This document shows, piece by piece, positions 17,109 through 23,506 of a stretch of 64,000 nucleotides of DNA. This DNA is from Nitrospira sp. (GTDB lineage: Bacteria; Nitrospirota; Nitrospiria; Nitrospirales; Nitrospiraceae): the NCBI GenBank assembly GCA_024760525.1, contig CP060499.1, forward strand, positions 1,736,001 to 1,800,000, given 5' to 3'. A model generated the notes under the pieces. The model was not told the origin of the DNA, made no database searches, and saw only the letters and a list, made by a program, of their open reading frames with translations. Made by a program: the position numbers and the translations under genes. Position 1 is the first letter of the stretch, and the number at the start of each line of letters is the position of its first letter.

Positions 17109-18347
17109 TCATCCGGCCTTTCGCGGCTGCAGCAGCGAAAACAACGTGGTGTGGCCTTGCTGGCGAGCCAGATCTATAGGGCGATCTCCTGATTTCGTCT
17201 TGGCATTCTTGTCTCCCCCATACTTGAGCAACAAGGTAATGATCTCCCGATTGCCATGATAGGCTCCCACATGCAAAGGCGTCATCCCGTCGTTCGCCTG
17301 TGCTTTCACGTCCGCTCCTTGTTTCAGGAGGAGGACGACCATGTCGCGATGGCCCGCCGCCGTCGCGACATGAAGCGGTGTCGCGCCATCAGGCGCTTGC
17401 TGGTTGACCAACGCGCCCTTTTCCAACAACAACGCGACGACGTCGCGATGATCGTTTTGCACGGCCATGAAGATCGGCGTGGCGCTGTTCCTCGCTTTCT
17501 GATTGATCGATGCTCCCTGCCGCAACAAGAGCTCGGCTACCTCCCGATGGCCGTTCTGCGCTGCAACGAGAAGCGGTGTCACGCCATTCTGTACCGCGTG
17601 GTTCACTGCGGCCCTTTTTCCCAGCAACAGCGACACAATCGCCTGATGCCCGTTCTGGGCTGCGACGAGAAGCGGGGTTGTGCCGTCCCGCATCGCCTGA
17701 TTCACCGCCGCCCCCGCGCTCAGCAACAACGCCACGACTGCCTGATGCCCGTTCTGGGCCGCGACGAGAAGCGGCGTCGCGCCGTCTGCCATGGTCTGGT
17801 TGACCGAGGACCCCTGTTGCAGCAAAAGCTCAACGACATCCCGATGCCCTTTCTGCACGGCGATGAAGAGCGGCGTCACGCCGTCTTCGGCAGGCTGGTT
17901 CGCTGGGGCCTCGTGCTGAAGCAAGAGCGCCACGACGTCTCGATGGCCGTTCTGGGCTGCGATGAAAAGTGGTGTCACGCCGCCTTTGGTCGTCTGATTC
18001 ACCGGCGCGCCTTTGTCCAGGAAAAGCGCCGCCACATCCCGATGGCCGTTTTGCGACGCGATATAGAGCGGCGTTGCGCCGTCATTGGTTGCCTGATTCA
18101 CCAACGCCCCCTTATTCAGCAAGAACGCCACCGTGTCCCGGTGTCCGTTCCACGCCGCGGCATGGAGCGGTGTCGCGCCGGTCTGATTGGCCGCGTGCAC
18201 GTCGGCGCCTTCCTCGATCAATGTTTTCACTTTGCCGAGATCCCCGTCCATTGCGGCCGTCAGTAGCTTCTCATCCACCGGGCGCATGGCCATCAGCAGC
18301 GGCAGCAGGGCGCAGATGACCCCCAACTTCGCCCATCGTGAAATCAT
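17109..18347 (-). CDS. Exported ankyrin-repeat protein with about 12 repeats
   Basis: A 412-residue protein with an N-terminal signal or anchor (MISRWAKLGVICALLPLLMA), followed to the end by about 12 ankyrin repeats of 33 residues. TPLxxAxQNGHRDVVxLLLxxGAxVNQ recurs with the TPL turn and GH helix start well kept. Such repeats bind proteins and have no catalysis. Repeats 3-9 are very alike, indicating recent internal amplification in 99-bp steps. It lies upstream of the short ankyrin lipoprotein on the same strand, with a 236-bp gap that likely holds that gene's own promoter. Confidence 0.9.
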   Translation of the reverse strand: MISRWAKLGVICALLPLLMAMRPVDEKLLTAAMDGDLGKVKTLIEEGADVHAANQTGATPLHAAAWNGHRDTVAFLLNKGALVNQATNDGATPLYIASQNGHRDVAALFLDKGAPVNQTTKGGVTPLFIAAQNGHRDVVALLLQHEAPANQPAEDGVTPLFIAVQKGHRDVVELLLQQGSSVNQTMADGATPLLVAAQNGHQAVVALLLSAGAAVNQAMRDGTTPLLVAAQNGHQAIVSLLLGKRAAVNHAVQNGVTPLLVAAQNGHREVAELLLRQGASINQKARNSATPIFMAVQNDHRDVVALLLEKGALVNQQAPDGATPLHVATAAGHRDMVVLLLKQGADVKAQANDGMTPLHVGAYHGNREIITLLLKYGGDKNAKTKSGDRPIDLARQQGHTTLFSLLQPRKAG

Positions 18348-18566
18348 GTCAGCCTCCCATCACGTATTCACGGAAAGGAATAATTATGAACTGATTCGAG
18401 TGACTGTTTCCTGTCTTAGTGTCGCTAGGCTTGTTGTCGTGCACATCTCTCTTGGAGCGGAATACCACCCTGCGCACCAACACGTCTGCATCTATTCGAT
18501 CGGGTGACCACGGGAGGTGGTAGCTGTGACACGTTGGAAAAGCAAGTCGAGGTGTGTCAGCGATGC

Positions 18567-19127
18567 TTAGAGTTTGGGGAGCAGCATGACAGCGATCTTT
18601 CGAAGCGAGGCTTTGAGTCGGTCTTCGGGAAGGATGTCCTTATCCGCTGTGAGGGCGTAGTACCGAGCTCCTTTCAGCACGGCCACGCCGAGGCTCTCCT
18701 CGTCAATGAGTACGAATGTACGATCGCCGATTCCTTTGTCTTCGATCACCTGGACCTCCGCCTCCTTGAGTTCCTTGAGAAGGTTTTCCAATGTGATGTA
18801 CTTCTTGGCCGCGCTGGTCGATGCAAACTCTGCCACGCTCACGACCAGGGTCCCATCGGTCAAATCGTAGGTACACGTCCACGTCTGGGAGCCGGTGTCT
18901 GTATCCTGATCCGGGCCGTCGAGAATGACAGAGGAAATCGGCTGGCCGATGGTAGCGCCTATTTCTGATCGAGAAATCAGCGAGCAGACATCAAGAGCCT
19001 GGACCGGAGAAGTGACGACCAGACTTGCGACGATGAGGGCGAACGCAGCAGCTGCCTTTGCACTCTTCAGGAGTCGCGATGTGTTGCACTCATTGCGTGC
19101 GAAGGCCAGGTGTTCAATGTGTGCCAT
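18567..19127 (-). CDS. Exported protein of unknown function
   Basis: A 186-residue protein with an N-terminal extension and a hydrophobic signal (about residues 24-45, cleavage near VQA-LD). The mature start DVCSLISRSEIGATIGQPIS has the look of the C-S-L-[LI]-x-x-x-E-[VI] opening seen in DUF3558-like exported proteins, and a second Cys in TWTCTYDL could pair with it. The rest is mixed alpha/beta. Function unknown. An in-frame ATG further in could be the real start, because the first 20 residues are hydrophilic. It reads away from the IS element at 19181. Confidence 0.65.
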   Translation of the reverse strand: MAHIEHLAFARNECNTSRLLKSAKAAAAFALIVASLVVTSPVQALDVCSLISRSEIGATIGQPISSVILDGPDQDTDTGSQTWTCTYDLTDGTLVVSVAEFASTSAAKKYITLENLLKELKEAEVQVIEDKGIGDRTFVLIDEESLGVAVLKGARYYALTADKDILPEDRLKASLRKIAVMLLPKL

Positions 19128-19196
19128 GGCGTACGCCCCATTCTAGGATGTCAAGGCGCAAAGGTCCAGATGAAAAATGTGGCGGTTATGTTGCAC

Positions 19197-19225
19197 TTGA
19201 CACCGACTCCTGGTTTGGGTATAGT
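19197..19225 (+). promoter_or_regulatory. Transposase promoter overlapping the left inverted repeat
   Basis: TTGACA (19197-19202), a 17-nt spacer and TATAGT (19220-19225): a near-consensus sigma-70 promoter whose -35 box lies inside the inverted repeat. Transposase binding to its own end could therefore repress transcription (inference). The AGGAGG ribosome site and ATG 19249 follow. Confidence 0.8.
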
Positions 19226-19248
19226 GGCCTCACTAAACAGGAGGCCTC

Positions 19249-20157
19249 ATGAAAAAGCTCACCACACAGCCAACCGTCACTCTCTCTCAGTTGATGCATA
19301 AGTTCTCGACTGAGGAAGCCTGCAAAGAGCACCTGAAGAATCTTCGCTGGCCAAATGGTGTGACGTGCCCACGTTGCAATAACGCCAAGGTCTACGAACT
19401 GAAGAAGCGCCCGTTTCACTGGGTCTGCAAAGCGAAGAACTGCGGCGGGCCTAATGGCTATCGCTTCTCGGTGATTGCTAAGACCATCTTTGAAAACACG
19501 AACTATCCCCTGACGGTCTGGTTCCAGGTGATCTACCTCATGATGCAGAGCAAGAAGGGGATCAGCGCCTTGCAGATCCACCGGCAGATCGGGAGCGGCG
19601 ACTACCGTACCGCTTGGTATATGTGCCATCGCATCAGAGCCGCTATGAAGGAGGGCAGCTTCGGTAAGCTCATGGGAGAGGTTGAGGTAGACGAGACGTA
19701 TCTCGGCGGCAAAGACAGGAATAGGCATCGCGGCAACCGCTCTAGTCTTCCGGGCATCACAGGCGGCAAGGTTGGCGTGATTGGGGCCATTGCTCGTAAA
19801 GGCAATGTGGTCTGCCAAATCATTGAGAATACCGACCGTCTGACGTTGAGCAACTTCGTGCGGAACACGGTCAGTGAGCAAGTATCTTTGGTGGCCACTG
19901 ACGAACACCCCAGCTATGCCCGATTGGGCCGTCAATTTCCGCACCAGATTGTAAATCACCGGAAGGGTGAATATGTGCGCGGGAACGTGCATACCGCAAA
20001 CCTGGACAGCTTCTGGAGCATGCTGAAGCGTGGCGTGATCGGCACCTATCACAAGGTGAGTAAGGATTACTTGCCGCTGTACCTGGCGGAATTCTCGTTC
20101 CGACACAATAACCGAGAGAATCCAGACCTGTTCAATGATGTCCTGGCAGAATGCTGA
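19249..20157 (+). CDS. IS1595-family (ISXO2-like) transposase
   Basis: A 302-residue transposase. The N-terminal zinc ribbon (CPRCNNAKVY... WVCKAKNCGG, about residues 37-65) is followed by the ISXO2-like catalytic domain. Its acidic residues are in VEVDETYLGG and VATDEHPSY, and the family's Asn replaces the usual third acid region in HTANLDSFWSMLKRG. The end EFSFRHNNREN is typical. A strong AGGAGG site precedes the ATG. There is no frameshift or internal stop, so it is likely active. Confidence 0.95.
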   Translation: MKKLTTQPTVTLSQLMHKFSTEEACKEHLKNLRWPNGVTCPRCNNAKVYELKKRPFHWVCKAKNCGGPNGYRFSVIAKTIFENTNYPLTVWFQVIYLMMQSKKGISALQIHRQIGSGDYRTAWYMCHRIRAAMKEGSFGKLMGEVEVDETYLGGKDRNRHRGNRSSLPGITGGKVGVIGAIARKGNVVCQIIENTDRLTLSNFVRNTVSEQVSLVATDEHPSYARLGRQFPHQIVNHRKGEYVRGNVHTANLDSFWSMLKRGVIGTYHKVSKDYLPLYLAEFSFRHNNRENPDLFNDVLAEC

Positions 20158-20242
20158 GCACGCGACCGGTGAAGCGTGCCAGCATGAAGTACGAGCCGAA
20201 GAATGTGCAGCTACGCTTGGCTTATAGAGAAAAGGACTAATC

Positions 20243-20734
20243 ATGTTTGACCTGGCGACTATTCAGAGCGCTATTAGTGGTCTCCAAACTGCTGGCCAAC
20301 TTGCTAAGTCCATGAGCGAGCTGTCGGCGTCGATCGATCTGAAGACCAAGGTTATTGAGCTCCAAAGTGCCATCCTGGCCGCCCAGCAAAGCGCATTGGC
20401 GGCCCAGTCTGACCAGCTTGCGATGATTGAGCGAATACGCAATCTTGAAAAAGAAATCGCTGATGTAAAAGCATGGGAAGAACAGAAACAGCGCTATAAA
20501 ATGATCCCACCTTGGGCTGGTGCCAGCTGTCTGGTGTATGGTCTGAAAGAATCGTGCAAAGGAGCCGAACCAGCGCATTGGATATGCACTAAGTGTTACG
20601 ACGATGGTAGACGCACGGTCTTGAATCCGAAGAAAAGTCAAACTTCTATGGCGTTGCTTCATTGTCCCACCTGTAAAGCTGAAGTAGAAACTGGCTATAG
20701 ACATGTTGCAGCACCGACGTATGCCCAAGATTAG
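20243..20734 (+). CDS. Passenger protein: coiled coil plus zinc ribbon
   Basis: A 163-residue protein of unknown function carried inside the IS. Residues 1-85 are helical with heptad-like Leu/Ile/Ala spacing (LAAQSDQLAMIERIRNLEKE), predicting a coiled coil. The C-terminal part has CTKCYDDGRR and CPTCKAEVE, two Cys pairs about 30 residues apart that could bind one zinc. AAGGACT precedes the ATG. It follows the transposase by 85 bp on the same strand, with the 37-aa gene after it, so the three may be co-transcribed. Confidence 0.75.
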   Translation: MFDLATIQSAISGLQTAGQLAKSMSELSASIDLKTKVIELQSAILAAQQSALAAQSDQLAMIERIRNLEKEIADVKAWEEQKQRYKMIPPWAGASCLVYGLKESCKGAEPAHWICTKCYDDGRRTVLNPKKSQTSMALLHCPTCKAEVETGYRHVAAPTYAQD

Positions 20735-20751
20735 AATTAATAGGAGGTCTT

Positions 20752-20865
20752 ATGCCAAAAGCGAAACCAGTCTCACTGTTTCCGTTGAGTTTTGATGAGG
20801 CGCTAACCATGATTCTTAAGGCACCTCCGAAACCACATAAAAAGAACCCTAGGGCCAAGAAGTAG
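20752..20865 (+). CDS. Passenger 37-aa basic protein
   Basis: A small ORF (MPKAKPVSLFPLSFDEALTM, then a Lys/Pro-rich tail) preceded by a strong AGGAGG site 7 nt upstream. The layout of a PLSFDEAL box plus a Pro-Lys tail matches a tiny conserved protein type that I recall beside other mobile genes. It follows the zinc-ribbon gene by 17 bp, and its stop abuts the stop of the convergent DUF3800 gene exactly (20865/20866). Function unknown; it may be a partner or antidote of a neighbour (inference). Confidence 0.7.
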   Translation: MPKAKPVSLFPLSFDEALTMILKAPPKPHKKNPRAKK

Positions 20866-21636
20866 CTACGGTTCAGGCAAGCGATAGATCATGCGCAAAT
20901 CCTTGAGGCCTATAGGGTGCATGTTAATGGCTAGTCGTTCATTGATGGCTTTCCATTGCCAACGATCAGTAGAAGGAACAGCATTAAAAACCACATGGAT
21001 AAAATGAAGCCTAGCCTCGTGAGCCAGAATATCTGCGGCCTGTAGACCAGGAAATCTCTTAGAGTCAGCATGCGTAATTGTCCCCATTCTTGGGGCGATA
21101 GGCACAAGTGTTATCGTCTCAGGTTGCCGCTTCAGATCGCTCCACAATTCCTTTGCACGACCTTGATACTCCTTAGTCTCATCAAAAATAGCGGCCAGTT
21201 GCTCACGTTTATCCATTGTCAAAAGACAGCTAGCCGCAACGAAGATTACGTGTCCGAAAGCGAGAAAATACGGCTTTTCGTACTTCTTAGGACCCATTCT
21301 TCGCTTTTCTTCTGCGCTTAAGGTAGCGAATGCACGAAGATGGACGGCAGAAGCGACACCAACACACTGAATAGAGTTGATTATCGCAATAAATCGCCTC
21401 TGGATCGCTTCCCGCTCTGGAATAGTCAGGCCCTTATAGTCGCTTTCACCAGCCACGCAGTCGTACATCTTAAATTCAAGGAATGGCTTTCCGTACCTCT
21501 CCCTTAGCTCCTCAAGCGCTATCGTCCAACTCACCTCCAATTTCTCCCATTCACTCTGAGCAGCTACATAGGCAGAAACGCAAAACACCTGCCCGTCCGT
21601 TTCGCTTTCATCACCGTATGCACCTAAATTCAGCAT
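20866..21636 (-). CDS. Passenger DUF3800 protein
   Basis: A 256-residue protein with the DUF3800 signature set: an N-terminal acidic pair in GAYGDESETDG, a middle FDET, and the C-terminal FPGLQAADILAHEAR. The family is predicted to have an RNase H-like nuclease fold and is common in mobile elements; its substrate is unknown. I chose ATG 21636 because the other in-frame ATG (21702) overlaps the proposed -10 box; that longer form would have 278 residues. It is transcribed from the right end toward the transposase and ends 1 nt beyond the 37-aa gene. Confidence 0.82.
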   Translation of the reverse strand: MLNLGAYGDESETDGQVFCVSAYVAAQSEWEKLEVSWTIALEELRERYGKPFLEFKMYDCVAGESDYKGLTIPEREAIQRRFIAIINSIQCVGVASAVHLRAFATLSAEEKRRMGPKKYEKPYFLAFGHVIFVAASCLLTMDKREQLAAIFDETKEYQGRAKELWSDLKRQPETITLVPIAPRMGTITHADSKRFPGLQAADILAHEARLHFIHVVFNAVPSTDRWQWKAINERLAINMHPIGLKDLRMIYRLPEP

Positions 21637-21697
21637 TGCAGTTAGCTTATGACTGGTTCCTTGTGGATGGATGTAACACGATAGCCCGCCGAGGCTT

Positions 21698-21727
21698 TTC
21701 ATACCGAACCTCGGCCACAGGTGTCAA
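21698..21727 (-). promoter_or_regulatory. Inward promoter at the right inverted repeat
   Basis: On the minus strand TTGACA (21722-21727, inside the inverted repeat), an 18-nt spacer and TATGAA (21698-21703). It mirrors the transposase promoter at the left end and would drive the DUF3800 gene. Confidence 0.55.
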
Positions 21728-21886
21728 GCCTAACATAATCGCCAAAAATGTCGACGCGACACGAGGAGAAGGGAGCACGGGTGGGTCGGTCGGCGACTGA
21801 TGGGTTCGTGTACGCAACTTTCGGTTGTATCGCCTTGCACGCGTCCTTGCTTGAGTTCAGACTAGGTTTTCTCCGTGCCCCTTGGG

Positions 21887-21892
21887 TATAAT
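21887..21892 (+). promoter_or_regulatory. Probable recA -10 box
   Basis: TATAAT at 21887-21892, about 40 nt before the recA ATG. No good -35 and no classical SOS box were seen in the 140 bp between the IS target duplication and this site. Confidence 0.5.
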
Positions 21893-21930
21893 CCCCCGAC
21901 CATCATTCTTTTACGTTGTAGGAGATTCGT

Positions 21931-23004
21931 ATGTCAGAGAAGGACGACAAGAAGCGCGCGCTCGACCTAGCCCTTTCCCAGATTGAGAAACAGTACGGGA
22001 AGGGAGCGATTATGAAACTTGGAGCCGAGGACAAGCACGCCGACGTGCCGGCTATTTCGACAGGGTCGTTGGGACTGGACATCGCTCTCGGGGTCGGAGG
22101 ACTCCCACGTGGACGCGTGATCGAGATCTTCGGACCGGAGGCTTCCGGAAAAACCACAATGACGCTGCATTGTATCGCTGAGGTACAGAAGACGGGCGGA
22201 GTTGCCGCATTCATCGATGCGGAGCATGCGCTGGATTTGACCTATGCCAAGAAGCTTGGCGTCCAGGCCGACGATCTTCTGGTCTCCCAGCCGGACACGG
22301 GCGAGCAGGCATTGGAAATCGCCGAAACATTGGTGCGGAGCGGCGCGATCGATTTGATCGTGGTTGATTCAGTCGCGGCGTTGACCCCTCGCGCGGAGAT
22401 CGAAGGCGAGATGGGCGATGCCCATATGGGCCTTCAAGCCCGGCTGATGTCGCAGGCGCTGAGAAAGCTCACCGCCGCCATTGCAAAGTCATTGACCACG
22501 GTGATCTTTATCAATCAAATCCGCATGAAGCTGGGTGTGATGTTCGGGAATCCTGAGACGACCACCGGCGGGAACGCCCTCAAGTTTTATTCGTCCGTCA
22601 GGCTTGATATTCGCCGCATTGAATCGATCAAAGAAGGTCAAGAGGTCATGGGAAGCCGTGTCCGCGTGAAAGTCGTCAAGAATAAGATGGCGCCGCCGTT
22701 CCGCCAGGCGGAGTTCGATATCATGTTTGCGGAAGGTATTTCCAAGACCGGCGAATTGGTGGACATGGGGGTGGATAAGAAGATTATCGAAAAATCAGGC
22801 GCCTGGTATTCCTACAAAGGCGAACGCATCGGTCAAGGCCGCGACTCCGCTCGGGAATTCCTGAAGAATAATGCTCCTGCGGCTCGAGAGGTCGAAGCAA
22901 AACTTCGTGACCTAGCCGGAGTGCCGGGCCGAAGTGAGAAGAAAGCAGAGGCCAAGGAAGAGAAGCCGGCGGCACGCAGCGATGAAAAGCGGGCGCATCG
23001 GTAG
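21931..23004 (+). CDS. recA: Recombinase RecA
   Basis: A 357-residue protein of standard length. It has the Walker A site GPEASGKTT, the Walker B-like LIVVDSVAAL, the FINQIRMKLGVMFGNPETTTGG block and the Lys/Glu-rich C-terminal tail. It forms filaments on single-stranded DNA, drives strand exchange and activates LexA-type cleavage. AGGAGAT precedes the ATG. The tail overlaps the start of recX, and recX overlaps alaS, forming one transcript. The IS1595 element sits only about 180 bp upstream. Confidence 0.98.
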   Translation: MSEKDDKKRALDLALSQIEKQYGKGAIMKLGAEDKHADVPAISTGSLGLDIALGVGGLPRGRVIEIFGPEASGKTTMTLHCIAEVQKTGGVAAFIDAEHALDLTYAKKLGVQADDLLVSQPDTGEQALEIAETLVRSGAIDLIVVDSVAALTPRAEIEGEMGDAHMGLQARLMSQALRKLTAAIAKSLTTVIFINQIRMKLGVMFGNPETTTGGNALKFYSSVRLDIRRIESIKEGQEVMGSRVRVKVVKNKMAPPFRQAEFDIMFAEGISKTGELVDMGVDKKIIEKSGAWYSYKGERIGQGRDSAREFLKNNAPAAREVEAKLRDLAGVPGRSEKKAEAKEEKPAARSDEKRAHR

Positions 23005-23506
23005 CGGCCGGCATGTGGGAGTGCGGACGCGGAGAAACCGATCGCCCCCTCAAGATTGGATACAGCTCGCGGTACGGTTTCTCGCTCGTCGAGACCGTAC
23101 CGTCGCTCAAGTCGAGCAGTTTCTGGCATCCAAAGGAGCCTCGCCCATTCACATTAGGCAAACGGTCCGCCGGCTGTCCGACCTCAACTATCTCAATGAT
23201 CAGGTCTATGCCCAACGATGGGTGGACAATCGGTTGGCGTCTCGGCCGATGGGGCAAGAGCGGCTGAAGGCGGAATTGCAAGCCAAAGGAATTGCCGAGA
23301 CTCTGGCAAATCGAGTGGTGGCCCAGGCGTTCCATGAGCATGATGAAGCGACATTGGCTCATCGAGTGGTGAAGGGGAAGAATCGTCAGGGCCGAAAATT
23401 GACGCGGGTCCAGATCGTGCGCCTCTTACGTCAACGGGGCTTCGGCGAGGAGGCGATCGACCATATGATCGGGGGTCTCGTCGATCGAGAGGGATCGGAT
23501 TCATGA
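22982..23506 (+). CDS. recX: Regulatory protein RecX
   Basis: A 174-residue RecX, the modulator of RecA filaments. It has family-type three-helix repeats: AVRFLARRDRTVAQVEQFLA, RRLSDLNYLNDQVYAQRWVD and LRQRGFGEEAIDHMI. The start at ATG 22982 overlaps the recA end by 23 bp; the basic N-terminus up to about residue 23 is not conserved, so a slightly later start is possible. The stop overlaps the alaS start (ATGA). Confidence 0.88.
   Translation: MKSGRIGSGRHVGVRTRRNRSPPQDWIQLAVRFLARRDRTVAQVEQFLASKGASPIHIRQTVRRLSDLNYLNDQVYAQRWVDNRLASRPMGQERLKAELQAKGIAETLANRVVAQAFHEHDEATLAHRVVKGKNRQGRKLTRVQIVRLLRQRGFGEEAIDHMIGGLVDREGSDS

Larger units (their letters stand above)
19181..21743 (+). mobile_element. 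IS1595-family insertion element with passenger genes
   Basis: A 2563-bp element bounded by imperfect 24-bp inverted repeats (19181-19204 and 21720-21743; 20 of 24 match; shared core GGCG-TTATGTT-CTTGACACC) and an 8-bp target duplication. It carries a transposase (19249-20157), a coiled-coil/zinc-ribbon gene (20243-20734), a 37-aa gene (20752-20865) and a DUF3800 gene in the opposite direction (20866-21636). A plain IS1595 element carries only the transposase, so about 1.6 kb is cargo. It separates an exported-protein gene from recA without breaking a recognisable ORF. Confidence 0.92.
19173..21751. repeat. 8-bp target-site duplication flanking the IS element
   Basis: The octamer AAAAATGT lies at 19173-19180 and again at 21744-21751, immediately outside the two inverted repeats. 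An 8-bp duplication is the size known for IS1595-family insertion, so the element arrived by transposition and both ends are intact. Confidence 0.92.

Noticed and set aside
17256..18266. Plus-strand ORF of 336 codons opposite the ankyrin gene
   Set aside because: It mirrors the 99-bp ankyrin repeats; its repeats are a by-product of the minus-strand coding.
21752..21886. LexA/SOS box upstream of recA
   Set aside because: No CTG-N10-CAG, no GAAC-N4-GTTC and no GTTC-N7-GTTC was found; GTTCGTGTACGCAAC is only loosely palindromic.
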